Shown: positions 8,269 to 17,650, counted from the first letter of the stretch. The stretch: 64,000 nucleotides of DNA from Aquibium microcysteis (GCF_014495845.1 NZ_CP061080.1:5322001-5386000), one strand, 5' to 3'. Numbers and translations are program-made. Notes: generated by a model from the sequence alone, not told the origin.

Positions 8269-9327
8269 TCAACCGCGGCGCCGGCGCCAGGGCAGGAGGT
8301 TCGCGCGGCAGCCGAAGACGGCGCGATGCCGGTCTGCCAGCCGGTTCTTCCAGGCGCTGCTGCCGATCATGAAGTCGATGCTGCCCAGCCTCCGTTCGAT
8401 CGCGAAGCGCACCACCTCGGCGAGCAGGACCCAGCCGGGGGAGAACCGCTCCCAGGCGGGGTTGTGTGCCATCTTCGACAGGTAGAGCGTCCCGTCGCGC
8501 TCGAAGGCGAGGATGCTCGCGATCCAGTCTTCCCCGGAAGCCAGTCGCAGGAGGTGGGTCCGGTTGCGTGCGTCCTCCCGGGCAGCGATGCGCTGGAACC
8601 AGGCTTCGGTCGCGGCCGGCACGATCCAGTCCGACAATCCCTCCTCCTCGACCCACTGCCGCTTGCGCGCGAACAGGCGCGCGATCTCGGCCGACCGCTC
8701 CTGCGGGTCGGTGACCGCATGGACCGGTCCGGCACCTGCCTTCCTCAGGCGGCGGCCGAAATTGCCGATCTGCTGGCGGCGCCTGGCGGGCATCGCGGCA
8801 AGATGGGCCTCGAAGGTCGGGTAGCCGGCGATGTCGAGGCTGGCCGCTTCCGCCTTGCGGACCAGGGGCATGCCGGCCGCGTCGAGGACGCGGTGGAGCG
8901 CCGTGCCCTCGTGGACGAAGCCGACCTTGAAGATCCGCGTCGCGAGCGACGCATGGAGGACATCGAGCAGCACCGCGGCCGCGGCGGCCGTCTCCATCGC
9001 GGGATCGAGAAGCAGCCCGTCATAGAAGGGCGTCCTGGAATCCAGCCAGAGCAGCGAATGCGTGCCGAACAGCTCGCGGCGCCTGATCATGGGCATTCCC
9101 ATGACAAGGCGCCCGCGGTCGCGGATGGCGGCGACGTGCAGGGCGGTGCGGCCATCCTTCCTGTACCTCTCCCAGTTCGCGCGCAGTATTTCCATCCGCG
9201 TGAAGAAGCCTTCCGACGCGCACCGGGCGTCGAGGGCCTCCCATTCGGCGGCGAGCCGGTCGAGCCCCCCTTCGTCGCTGACGATCTCCCACCCGATGCC
9301 CCCGGGAACGCGCATGCCGCTTTCCAT
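8269..9327 (-). CDS. GNAT/FemAB-like acyl or aminoacyl transferase (CelD/BcsL-type domain)
   Basis: The 352-residue protein resembles the acetyltransferase_6 (CelD/FemAB-like) family. It has an N-terminal half with VAAIRDRGRLVMGMP and an LWLDSRTPFYDGLL segment, and a C-terminal GNAT half with GEDWIASILAFERDGTLYLSKMAHN and FSPGWVLLAEVVRFAIE. Such proteins transfer acyl or aminoacyl groups to amines on surface polysaccharide precursors or related molecules. The start at 9327 lies one base after the stop of the ATP-grasp gene, so the two are an operon. An alternative ATG is at 9315. The frame stays open upstream, but that region is the coding sequence of the upstream gene read out of frame. Confidence 0.75.
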   Translation of the reverse strand: MESGMRVPGGIGWEIVSDEGGLDRLAAEWEALDARCASEGFFTRMEILRANWERYRKDGRTALHVAAIRDRGRLVMGMPMIRRRELFGTHSLLWLDSRTPFYDGLLLDPAMETAAAAAVLLDVLHASLATRIFKVGFVHEGTALHRVLDAAGMPLVRKAEAASLDIAGYPTFEAHLAAMPARRRQQIGNFGRRLRKAGAGPVHAVTDPQERSAEIARLFARKRQWVEEEGLSDWIVPAATEAWFQRIAAREDARNRTHLLRLASGEDWIASILAFERDGTLYLSKMAHNPAWERFSPGWVLLAEVVRFAIERRLGSIDFMIGSSAWKNRLADRHRAVFGCRANLLPWRRRRG

Positions 9328-9328
9328 G

Positions 9329-10561
9329 TCAGAAGAGTGCGCGAAGTCTCGCCAGGAACCCGTCCAGGCGAGCAGGCGTGCGGAAGAACTCGATCCCGCA
9401 GGCGGCCAGCGAGGCCTCGCGGCCGTGCAGCGTGCGCCTGTCGGCAGCCATGATCGCCACGCGCAGCCGTGCAGGCCCAGGGCCCAGTCCGCCATGCTCC
9501 GGATCGAACGTGGCGAGCGGCACCAGCCAGCCGTCGCGCAATCCCGGTTCGCACCGCTCCATCATGGTCGCGAGCGACGTGTTCGCCCTGCAGAAGGCAA
9601 GCCGGGCGATGCGCTCCGCGCCCGGGTGCTCCTTCCGGCGGAGCATCTCGTGGACGAAGGCCGTGCTGGACACCGGCCGGAAGTTGAGATCGATAGCGAA
9701 CGGCTTCCCGCCACGATCGACCAGAATGTCGAAGCCGCAGATGCCGCGGAATCCGAGCTGGCTTCCCTTCGCCGCGATCGCCCGCCCGAGCGCCGTCGCT
9801 GCGGGCGGAGGGGAGACGTCGCCGTCGAGGAGATTGCCGGCGTGGACGCCGTTGCGCAGGCAGATCTGCTCCGAGGCCCCGATGTCGAGCACGGTCCCGT
9901 CGGCCATCACCGCATATTGGAGGCACCAGTTCTGGGCAGCGTCGACGAGGCTTTCGGCGATGGCGGCCTCGGCGCCGGCGAAGCGCGACAGCCCGCGCCG
10001 CAGATGCCGCCGGCTCCGGCAGATGGCGACGTCCGTCCCGCCCGCACTCGGGCCGCCCGTCGCCACCTTCAGCACGATCGGGCGCCTGAGCCCCGCGCGC
10101 GCGACCGGATCGGTCAGATCGACGAGCCTGCGTGCAGGAACGTTTTCCGGACCGGCCAGCTGCGCGACGTTGCGCTTGTCGTTCAGGAACGCGAGCAGTT
10201 CGGGCGCCACGAGCGTCGGCCCCTCCTGGGTTGGTCCGCCTGCCGGACCATGCACGTAGGCGGCGGTCTCGCCGCGCCGCTGGCGCCGTCCGACGGCACG
10301 CCGGTAGTCGTCCGGCGAGCCGTAGACCTCGATGGCCGAGCCGACGCGCACGCCGCAGCGCTCCATGGCCGCAAGTCCGGTGGGCGACATGGCGGCTTTC
10401 TGGACCAGCATCGGCAGCCCGCCCGCGCAGGCGACGAGATTTGCCGTCATGAACTCCGTCATGTGCGGCTCGACCGGCGCCCATGCCGGGCCGTCGTCCT
10501 CGCGTCGGGGGGCGAGGAAGGTGCCGGGCGGGAAGAGCGCATCGAGCGTCGGCGGTGTCAT
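9329..10561 (-). CDS. ATP-grasp ligase-like protein
   Basis: The 410-residue protein shows an ATP-grasp arrangement: a central RPIVLKVATGGPSAGGTDV segment (nucleotide-clamping Lys and glycine loop), DGTVLDIGASEQI, and near the C-terminus GICGFDILVDRGG then FAIDLNFRP, which supplies the Asp/Asn metal ligands. ATP-grasp enzymes join a carboxylate to an amine or thiol through an acyl phosphate. The ATG at 10561 overlaps the stop of the PP-loop gene (ATGA) and the GNAT gene follows one base after its stop, so PP-loop, ATP-grasp and GNAT form one tightly coupled operon. Substrate unknown. Confidence 0.78.
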   Translation of the reverse strand: MTPPTLDALFPPGTFLAPRREDDGPAWAPVEPHMTEFMTANLVACAGGLPMLVQKAAMSPTGLAAMERCGVRVGSAIEVYGSPDDYRRAVGRRQRRGETAAYVHGPAGGPTQEGPTLVAPELLAFLNDKRNVAQLAGPENVPARRLVDLTDPVARAGLRRPIVLKVATGGPSAGGTDVAICRSRRHLRRGLSRFAGAEAAIAESLVDAAQNWCLQYAVMADGTVLDIGASEQICLRNGVHAGNLLDGDVSPPPAATALGRAIAAKGSQLGFRGICGFDILVDRGGKPFAIDLNFRPVSSTAFVHEMLRRKEHPGAERIARLAFCRANTSLATMMERCEPGLRDGWLVPLATFDPEHGGLGPGPARLRVAIMAADRRTLHGREASLAACGIEFFRTPARLDGFLARLRALF

Positions 10562-11730
10562 GGGGACGGGCGGCCCACCCGCGCCATGAATCGCCGCTGC
10601 CGCTTGAACCGCTTGAACCGGCGGGCGATTTCGGTCAGCGGGAGGATCCGGTTGAGCAGCTTTTCGCGACGGTACCGCTTCAGTGCCCCGTCGATGGCCG
10701 CGACGATGTCGTCGTCGCCATGAGTTTGCGCCGCTGCCCTCAAGTTGCGCATGTCGGACTGCGAGCCTTCGCCCGTCACCTTCAGCGACCGCTTCCTCGA
10801 CGTCAGGTGCCGGTAGGTCGGCGCCCTGTCGCGCATGTCGAGCACGTCGAGTGCGGCGAGCATGAACTGGCAGCTGTGGCAGACGCCGCAATGCTCGAAG
10901 CGGCGGTTGCAGACGCGCAGATGCTCCATCAGGACGGGCTCGCATGCGATCCGTTGCACCTTGGCGAGCCGGTGCACGAGGCCGTGATGCTCCACGCGCG
11001 CCCCGGCGGTGCCCCACAGGACGTCCAGTGCCGGATGAGAGCCCCAGCGCCGGGTCCAGGAGGACTCGTCGGCCGAGGAGGCGATGATCTGGTTCTCGAA
11101 CCGGTGCGCCAGCATGTGCCGCACCGCCGCCAGCACCGCACCGTGATACTCGACCCAGCCTATCAGCCGATCGGACACCGAGCGGATGTCGGTGGTGACG
11201 ACGATGCGACCCATACCGAATTGGTCTGCGACGTCCGTGACGACCGTCTTCAGTCGCGTGACGCGGGGCTGGTCCGCCGGGTCGACGTCTGCTCCGACAA
11301 GCGTCACCAGTGCCGAGATCCGCTCGCGCGCGGTGGCGAGCGAATAGCCCGAATCGACGCCGCCCGAGAAGAACAGCCCGGTTTCGCGACCGGCGGGATG
11401 GGATCGCCGGACCGGCCGGGCGTCCACCGCGATCCTGCCGTAGCCGGGATACCAGGTGCACAACAGCGACTGGATCTCGCTGGCGTGGTCGAGGAGTTCC
11501 TCGTCGACCTCGTCGTCGATGCGCAGGTCGACGCCGAGTTCCATCGCCGGAACGAGGCCGAGGCACAGGAGGGCGTCCCCCGACGCCGCGAGCCTCGCGC
11601 CGGCCGCCTCGAAGCGGATCGCCGCGTCGTATCCCCCGCATCTCAGCCGCACGGCGAGCGCCGAGCCATCGATCGCAGCTGCGGGAGAGGGCGCAGCATA
11701 GGCAAGGGTCAGGGTACGGGTGCTTCTCAT
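10558..11730 (-). CDS. PP-loop ATPase with QueC-like cysteine motif
   Basis: The 390-residue protein has a PP-loop SGGVDS at residues 122-127, as in adenylating N-type ATPases (QueC, GuaA, asparagine synthetase). A later cysteine group C274, C281, C284, C287 reads C-x6-C-G-x-C-x2-C, much like the zinc site of 7-cyano-7-deazaguanine synthase. The N-terminal 110 residues are unlike QueC. The family adenylates a carboxylate or carbonyl and lets ammonia or sulfur attack. It is the first gene of a three-gene operon. The start is uncertain: ATG 11730 is chosen, ATG 11796 is also in frame, and a GGAGG lies about 19 bases before 11730. True QueC function is unlikely because the rest of the sequence differs. 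Confidence 0.72.
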   Translation of the reverse strand: MRSTRTLTLAYAAPSPAAAIDGSALAVRLRCGGYDAAIRFEAAGARLAASGDALLCLGLVPAMELGVDLRIDDEVDEELLDHASEIQSLLCTWYPGYGRIAVDARPVRRSHPAGRETGLFFSGGVDSGYSLATARERISALVTLVGADVDPADQPRVTRLKTVVTDVADQFGMGRIVVTTDIRSVSDRLIGWVEYHGAVLAAVRHMLAHRFENQIIASSADESSWTRRWGSHPALDVLWGTAGARVEHHGLVHRLAKVQRIACEPVLMEHLRVCNRRFEHCGVCHSCQFMLAALDVLDMRDRAPTYRHLTSRKRSLKVTGEGSQSDMRNLRAAAQTHGDDDIVAAIDGALKRYRREKLLNRILPLTEIARRFKRFKRQRRFMARVGRPSP

Positions 11731-11869
11731 GCGGCGGCCGGATGACGATCCTCCAGGTGCGATGACCCTGATACTATGTCGGGGCAGTTCCACCAATCAC
11801 CATTCCGGGAAGGGTTCGCGGCGCCCGGCGATGATTGCGGGGTTTCAGCCGTTGTGATCAGATGCCGCC

Positions 11870-12928
11870 ATGGGGATAGCGGGGCGACTTCGTTCGTTGT
11901 CGGATCTGGTGGCGGAGGAGTTCCGGCGGACGGTCCCCGGTCCCCTCTGGCGCCTGCGCGCGCTGGCGAGCGGTCACCCATCGCGATCGATCGCGCTGCT
12001 CCCGCCCGAGGTTCGCGCGTCGGGAGCCTATCTGCGCCAGACGCGCTTCTATCGCCGGCGCGCCTACTACAACCGCATGCTCTACGCCGCGCTCCACAAC
12101 AAGATCTCGCAGAAGCTCTGGCTGGACAGGGTCTGTCCCGAGGCTGCCCCGCCGATGACCCACTACGTCGCCGGCGAGCGGCTGGTGCAGATCGGCGGCC
12201 CGGATCGGCCCCAGCGGACGCGTGCAGAAATCCCGTCCCTGCTGCAGCCGGGCCGGCCGCTCTTCGTCAAGCCAGCCGATGCCGGACAGGGAGTGGGCGC
12301 CTTCCATCTCGCCCAGGATGGCGACGGCGTGATGATCAACGGGGTGCGGGTCGATCACGAAGGCTTCCGGGCCTGGCTGGCGGAACAGCCGATCGCGTTC
12401 ACGGTGTCGGGCGTGATCGAGCAGTCGGCCTGGACGCGCCGGATCTTTCCGGGTGCCGTCAGCACCGTTCGCATCATGACCGCGACCTCCTTCGTCGACC
12501 GCAGGGCGGTCGTCCTCGGCGCGGTCCTGAAATGCGCCACCAGCCGGACGGCGCCGACCGACAATTTTCAGAGCGGTCGCGGCGGAACGACATCGTCGAT
12601 CGATCTCACCACGGGGACGGTCGGCCCCTGCGTCGGCTTCGACGAGGACCGGTTCGAACGCACGCTCAGCGACCGCCACCCGGAGAGCGGAGCACCGGTG
12701 GCGGGCGAGACGCTGCCTCACTGGGGCCTGCTGCGCGATACGGTCGCCGGTCTCGCCGCGATCCTCCCGTGCGCAGGCATCGCCGGATGGGACGTCGCGA
12801 TCCGCGACGATGGGATCACCGTGGTCGAGATCAATACGCTTCCCGGTATCGACGTTCTCCAGAGCGCGGTGCCGCTGCTGGACACGGAAGCCAAGCGCGC
12901 AATCCTGACGGAAATGCGGATGTTTTGA
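11870..12928 (+). CDS. Sugar-transfer-associated ATP-grasp protein
   Basis: The 352-residue protein matches the sugar-transfer-associated ATP-grasp type. It has FVKPADAGQGVGAF (ATP-clamping lysine and glycine loop), VIEQSAW, the STVRIMTAT strand, KCATSRT, and the C-terminal GWDVAIRDDG...VVEINTLPG with metal-binding Glu/Asn. Members occur in capsule and teichuronopeptide-like loci, where they are predicted to attach amino acids or peptides to sugars. It is divergent from the PP-loop operon across a 139-base region and precedes the asparagine synthetase gene by 25 bases, so the two are probably one operon. Confidence 0.85.
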   Translation: MGIAGRLRSLSDLVAEEFRRTVPGPLWRLRALASGHPSRSIALLPPEVRASGAYLRQTRFYRRRAYYNRMLYAALHNKISQKLWLDRVCPEAAPPMTHYVAGERLVQIGGPDRPQRTRAEIPSLLQPGRPLFVKPADAGQGVGAFHLAQDGDGVMINGVRVDHEGFRAWLAEQPIAFTVSGVIEQSAWTRRIFPGAVSTVRIMTATSFVDRRAVVLGAVLKCATSRTAPTDNFQSGRGGTTSSIDLTTGTVGPCVGFDEDRFERTLSDRHPESGAPVAGETLPHWGLLRDTVAGLAAILPCAGIAGWDVAIRDDGITVVEINTLPGIDVLQSAVPLLDTEAKRAILTEMRMF

Positions 12929-12953
12929 CGATTGGACACGGGGGAGAGCATCG

Positions 12954-14831
12954 ATGTGCGGGATTGCCGGCGTCTGGCGCTTTGCCGAGCGAACGCAGGA
13001 TGTCGACGACGACGACGTTCGGACCATGATCGCGGCGATCCGGCACCGCGGCCCGGATGGCGAGGGCTACTGGTCGGGCGACAGCCTTATGCTCGGGCAC
13101 TGCCGTCTCGCGATCATCGACACCTCCGACCGCGGTCTCCAGCCGGCCGTCACCGCCGACGGCTCCGGCGTGCTCGCCTACAATGGCGAGGTCTACAACT
13201 TCCGGGAACTTCGCCGGGAACTCGAGGACGCCGGCGGCCGCTTCCTCAGCGGGACCGATACGGAGGTGGTGCTGCGGGCGCTGCACGAATGGGGCGTGGA
13301 AACGGCCGTCCGGCGGTTCACCGGCATGTTCGCCTTCGCCTATTTCGACCGCCGCGAACGGGTGCTCTGGCTGTGCAGGGACCGGCTGGGAATCAAGGGC
13401 CTCTCCGTCGTCCGCAGGGGCGACCGGTTGCTGTTTGCCTCGGAAGACAAGGCGCTGCTGCGCGCATCCGGAGTGGGCACGCGGATCGACACGCGGACGG
13501 TCACGCTGTCGCTTGCGCTCCAGGACGTCGACGCGCACCTCTCGTCCTTCGCCGACGTCCGCCGGCTGCCGCCGGGCGCCTGCTGGCGCGTCGACGGCGA
13601 GGGTATTCGCGAGGGCAGCTTCTGGAATGCCCTCGCCGCCATCGAGACGGAACGCCTCGGCGACCGGCATCGGCCCGTCGCAGAGGCGAAGGTGGAACTG
13701 GAGAACCTCCTGCGCGCCAGCGTCGGGCTTCACTGCGTCTCCGACGTCAGGCTCGCCACCGCCTGCTCCAGCGGGGTCGATTCGGGGCTCGTCACGGCAC
13801 TGAGCCGGGAATTCGTCGATCCCTTCCACGCCTATGTCGTGGCGCCCGACACGGGCGTGAGCGAAGCGCAGGGCGCGCAGCGGACGTGCGACCGCCTCCG
13901 AGTTCCCCTGCAGCGGGTCGGTTTCGACCGCGAGACCTACCTGCGCAATCTCGCGACGGCCATCTACCACGTCGAGAACGGGAACCTCAGCAACTCCACC
14001 GCGGCGTTGCTGGCCATGACGCGGCAATGCAGGCAGGACGGCGTCAAGGTGCTGCTGACGGGCGAGGGATCCGACGAACTCTTCGGCGGATACGGCTGGC
14101 ATGCCGTCTCCGCCGGCCGTGCCCGGTGGGCGAACGTCCTCGCCGCCTTCGGTCCGACGCGCCGCGCCCGCGAACGCCGCAGGAGGCGGATCGCCACGAT
14201 GCCGTTCGCCAACGCCTTCGCCGGTTCCGGCACGGTCGAGCATCGGATCCTGTCGGCCTCGCTCTTCGCGCAGCACATCCTGGCGCCCGAGGCGATCCTC
14301 GAGGCGCTCTCGACGGTGTCTCCGGTCTATGCGCAGGTGTTCGCCGGCAACGGGATCTTCGACCTCTATGGGCACATGGGGTGCATCATCCACCGCCATG
14401 ACCGGATCTCCATGGCCTCCTCCGTCGAACTGCGGGTGCCGTTCCTGGAGAACGCCGTCATCGACTTCGCCCTCAACCTCCATCCGGACTTCAAGCGCAG
14501 GCAGGGTCGGGGCAAATGGCTGCTGAAGGAGGTGGCCTCGAAATACCTTCCGCGCGAGAACATCCTGGCGCGGAAAAAGGGCTTCCCGGTGTCGAGCGAC
14601 TATTTCGCGGGAACCGAATCGACGTTGAGGAGCGGCGCATTGCGGGATCTGATGGCCTGGAGCCGGGCCGAGACGGAGCGGATCGTCGGCCTTTGCGCGG
14701 CGGACGGGGCAATGCGCACGCGCCTGGTCGGCCACGAGATCTTCGGCCGCATCTATGGCTGGGGCGTGTCTCCCGAGCAGACCGGGGAGGCGCTGGTTGC
14801 TGCCGCGGCGGAGCGCGGCGCGGTCGGCTGA
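12954..14831 (+). CDS. asnB: Asparagine synthetase (glutamine-hydrolysing) family amidotransferase
   Basis: The 625-residue protein begins MCGIAG, so Cys2 is the glutaminase nucleophile after Met removal. It continues with the class II amidotransferase domain (RHRGPDGEG, YNGEVYN, SGTDTEVVL). The synthetase half carries the PP-loop SSGVDSG at about residue 270 and GEGSDELFGGY at about 370. It uses glutamine-derived ammonia and ATP to amidate a carboxylate. Length is normal for AsnB, but homologues in polysaccharide loci often amidate sugars or other substrates, and that fits this neighbourhood. It follows the ATP-grasp gene by 25 bases and converges on the LysR gene. Confidence 0.9.
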   Translation: MCGIAGVWRFAERTQDVDDDDVRTMIAAIRHRGPDGEGYWSGDSLMLGHCRLAIIDTSDRGLQPAVTADGSGVLAYNGEVYNFRELRRELEDAGGRFLSGTDTEVVLRALHEWGVETAVRRFTGMFAFAYFDRRERVLWLCRDRLGIKGLSVVRRGDRLLFASEDKALLRASGVGTRIDTRTVTLSLALQDVDAHLSSFADVRRLPPGACWRVDGEGIREGSFWNALAAIETERLGDRHRPVAEAKVELENLLRASVGLHCVSDVRLATACSSGVDSGLVTALSREFVDPFHAYVVAPDTGVSEAQGAQRTCDRLRVPLQRVGFDRETYLRNLATAIYHVENGNLSNSTAALLAMTRQCRQDGVKVLLTGEGSDELFGGYGWHAVSAGRARWANVLAAFGPTRRARERRRRRIATMPFANAFAGSGTVEHRILSASLFAQHILAPEAILEALSTVSPVYAQVFAGNGIFDLYGHMGCIIHRHDRISMASSVELRVPFLENAVIDFALNLHPDFKRRQGRGKWLLKEVASKYLPRENILARKKGFPVSSDYFAGTESTLRSGALRDLMAWSRAETERIVGLCAADGAMRTRLVGHEIFGRIYGWGVSPEQTGEALVAAAAERGAVG

Positions 14832-14858
14832 CACGGCGGGCCGGTCTGGCCGCCGGAT

Positions 14859-15827
14859 TCACTCCACCCAGGCCGTGCCGGGTTTCGCCGCCGCGCAGAA
14901 GAGCGCGGCCGCGCGCCGGCTCTCGTCGACGACGGCGCGGATGAACTGGTGGTGCGTCAGTGCCTGATAGCTCGCGACCACCGGCATCGACGGGAAGTGC
15001 TTCGTCACCTTCATCGACACCAGCCGGCCGTTGGCGAGTTCGCGGCGGATCGCCACCGACGGCAGCGCAGCCACGCCGAAGCCGTCGAGGATCAGGCTGA
15101 CGATGGCGTAGAGCGAGTTGCAGGAGGTCAGCTTCGACGCCAGCACCTGCTCGTCGTGGAAATACGGCGCCACCATCTGGAACGGCGGCGAGTCCTTCGG
15201 GAAGGAGATGATCGGCATCGCCGCGAGATCCTGCGGCGTGTAGGTGCGGTCGGGGTTGATCAGCCGCGGCGAGCCGACCCAGCCCATCTGCAGCACGCAG
15301 GCCGTGAAGCTGCGGAACCCCTCGTCGACCACGGGCTGAATGGCGAAGATGATGTCGAAGAAGCCCTTCTTCAGCCCTAGCGCCAGGGCTTTGGTGCCGT
15401 CGACCGTCAGTTCCACCCGCAGGTGCGGGTAGCGGGCGTGCAGAGTCTCAATGAGGCCGGGCAGCCACGTCGCCGCCACGGTGTCGATCGCGCCGATGCG
15501 CAGGGTCGCCGCCACCGGTTCCGGTTCGCGCCGCAGCCGTGCCGCCAGCCGGTCGAGCTCTGCGAGCACGGTCTCGAAGGTTTCCAGCGCCCGCTCGCCG
15601 GCCTCCGTCAGCCGGAACGCGCCGTCGCCGCGTTCGATCAGCCGGCAGCCCAGCTCCTCCTCCAGGGCGGCGATACGGGCGGAGATCGCGGGCTGGCTGG
15701 TGGCCAGTTCCTCCGCCGCCCGGCGGAAATGCCGTGTCCGCGACAGGACGACGAAGCTGCGCAGGTCGACGCTGCGGACCTGCAGGCCGCGGCCGGCACG
15801 GGTGGGCGGCCGCTCCTCCTCGCTCAT
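14859..15827 (-). CDS. LysR family transcriptional regulator
   Basis: The 322-residue protein has a LysR-type winged helix-turn-helix near residues 20-80 (LRSFVVLSRTRHFRRAAEEL, then TSQPAISARIAALEEELG). A periplasmic-binding-protein-like effector domain follows (LRIGAIDTVAATWLPG onward). Its ATG overlaps the stop of the ABC ATPase gene (ATGA), so it is the last gene of the transporter operon and is probably made with it. It may sense the transported polyamine-like compound. This is unusual, because LysR genes more often lie divergent from their targets. Confidence 0.92.
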   Translation of the reverse strand: MSEEERPPTRAGRGLQVRSVDLRSFVVLSRTRHFRRAAEELATSQPAISARIAALEEELGCRLIERGDGAFRLTEAGERALETFETVLAELDRLAARLRREPEPVAATLRIGAIDTVAATWLPGLIETLHARYPHLRVELTVDGTKALALGLKKGFFDIIFAIQPVVDEGFRSFTACVLQMGWVGSPRLINPDRTYTPQDLAAMPIISFPKDSPPFQMVAPYFHDEQVLASKLTSCNSLYAIVSLILDGFGVAALPSVAIRRELANGRLVSMKVTKHFPSMPVVASYQALTHHQFIRAVVDESRRAAALFCAAAKPGTAWVE

Positions 15828-16849
15828 CCCGGCAGGATCCGGATGCGATCGGGCGCGATGCCGATGCGGGCCTGGGATCCCGGCTCCAGCATCACCGACG
15901 CCGGCGCCAGCACGCTGATCGTCTGGCCGGCGAGATCGAGGATGTAGCGGTTGCGCGATCCGAGATAGACCCGGGTGATCACCGTCGCGATCAGGCCGCC
16001 CTCGTCGAGGAAGTCGACATTCTCCTGCCGAAGCGCGAGCGTGGCCTTGCCGTGGGGTGAACCGGCCGCGACCGGAAGCGCCTGTCCGTCGGCAAGCCGC
16101 GCCGTGCCGTCCGTGATCCGGGCCGGCACGAGGTTGGCGGCGCCCAGGAAGGACGACGCATAGGCCGTCGCCGGCGCGTCGTAGATCTCGCGCGGCGGCG
16201 CCTGCTGCTCGATCGCGCCGGCATTCATCAGCACCACCCGGTCCGACAGCGACAGCGCCTCGTCCTGGTCATGGGTGACGAAGAGCGTGGTCAGTCCGAT
16301 CCGGCGGTGGATCTCGATCAGTTCCACCTGCATCTCCTCGCGCAGGCGGGCGTCGAGGTTGGACAGCGGCTCGTCGAGCAGCAGCACCTTCGGTTTGGAG
16401 ACGATGGCGCGGGCGAGTGCGACGCGCTGCTGCTGTCCGCCCGACAGCTGGCGCGGCGCGCGGTCGGCCAGATGCGTGAGCTGCACCGTCTCCAGCGCGG
16501 CCTTCACCCTGGCGTCCTGCTCCTCGCGCGTGCCGACGCGGCGCATCCGGAGCGGAAAGCGCACGTTCTCCGCCACGCTCATGTGCGGCAGCAGCGCGTA
16601 GCTCTGGAACATCATCGCGATGTCGCGCTTCTCCGGCGGCAGGCCGGTGACGTCCGTTCCCGCGATCTCGACCTTGCCTGAACTGACGCCCTCCAGTCCG
16701 GCGACGATCCGCAGCAGGGTGGTCTTGCCGCAGCCCGACGCGCCGAGCAGCGACACGAACTCGCCGGAGCGGATCGTCAGGTCGATGCCGCGCAGGACCT
16801 CGACCTTGCCGAAGAACTTGGTGATGTTGGTCAGCGTCAGATCGGACAT
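15824..16849 (-). CDS. ABC transporter ATP-binding protein, PotA-like
   Basis: The 341-residue ATPase has Walker A GASGCGKTT (about residues 36-44), a Q-loop in MMFQSYALLPHMSV, the signature LSGGQQQR, Walker [13 protein letters not shown] and the switch histidine in VTHDQDEA. A TOBE domain follows (about residues 260-341). It energises the two permeases encoded just upstream for uptake of a small cationic or amide solute. The gene abuts the upstream permease (one base apart) and overlaps the LysR gene. Confidence 0.92.
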   Translation of the reverse strand: MSDLTLTNITKFFGKVEVLRGIDLTIRSGEFVSLLGASGCGKTTLLRIVAGLEGVSSGKVEIAGTDVTGLPPEKRDIAMMFQSYALLPHMSVAENVRFPLRMRRVGTREEQDARVKAALETVQLTHLADRAPRQLSGGQQQRVALARAIVSKPKVLLLDEPLSNLDARLREEMQVELIEIHRRIGLTTLFVTHDQDEALSLSDRVVLMNAGAIEQQAPPREIYDAPATAYASSFLGAANLVPARITDGTARLADGQALPVAAGSPHGKATLALRQENVDFLDEGGLIATVITRVYLGSRNRYILDLAGQTISVLAPASVMLEPGSQARIGIAPDRIRILPG

Positions 16850-17650
16850 TCAGCCACTCGCGAAACGGGTGAGGCCCAGCATCCGCTCAAGGATCAGCAT
16901 GAGCGCGACCGTGATCAGGATCATCAGCGTCGAGACGGCCGCGACCGTCGGATCGGGCGAGAACTCGAGCTGGCCGTAGATCTGCACGGGCAGGGTGGTG
17001 AGGTTGGGATTGCGCAGGAAGAGCGACAGCACCGCCTCGTCGAACGAGATGTTGAAGGCGAAGAAGGCCCCGGCCAGCAGCCCCGGCCGGCATTGCGGCA
17101 GGGTGACGAACCAGAGCCGCTTCAGCCGCGTGGCACCCATGGTGCGGGCAGCCTCCTCCAGGAACGGGTCGCGCTCCGCCAGAACGGCGAGCGTCGTGCG
17201 GATCACGTAGGGGATGGCTACCACGGTGTGCGCAAGCCAGAGCGCGTTGAACGAAGTGGCACCGAAGACGGCGCTCCACAGCATCAGAAGGCCGATGGCG
17301 AAGACGATGGAGGGCAGCACGAGGGGCGAGAGGAAGAAGGTCTCGGCCGCTCCGCCCGATCGCCGGCCGCGCGAGAGCCCGATCGCGGCCGCACCGCCGA
17401 TCAGCGTGGCCGAGACGGTCACCAGGACGGCGAGGTTCAGCGACAGCCAGAAGGCGCCGAGATAGGCCGGGGAACCCAGCGCGTTCCCGTACCAGCGGAA
17501 CGTGAAGCCCTGCGGCGGGAAGGCGACGAACTGGCTCTCCGACACCGAGACGCCCATGACGACCACGAGCGGCGCCAGCATGAAGACCGCCGCCAGCAGG
17601 ACGAAGACGAAAGCCGCGATCCGCAGCCAGCCGGGAACCGCCCTAACCAT
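16850..17650 (-). CDS. ABC transporter permease, PotC-like
   Basis: The 266-residue membrane protein has about six hydrophobic segments and the EAA loop (EEAARTMGATRLKRLWFVTLP) that docks on the ATPase. It is of the spermidine/putrescine permease II type. It overlaps the preceding permease gene by 8 bases, as is usual for PotB/PotC pairs. Confidence 0.9.
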   Translation of the reverse strand: MVRAVPGWLRIAAFVFVLLAAVFMLAPLVVVMGVSVSESQFVAFPPQGFTFRWYGNALGSPAYLGAFWLSLNLAVLVTVSATLIGGAAAIGLSRGRRSGGAAETFFLSPLVLPSIVFAIGLLMLWSAVFGATSFNALWLAHTVVAIPYVIRTTLAVLAERDPFLEEAARTMGATRLKRLWFVTLPQCRPGLLAGAFFAFNISFDEAVLSLFLRNPNLTTLPVQIYGQLEFSPDPTVAAVSTLMILITVALMLILERMLGLTRFASG

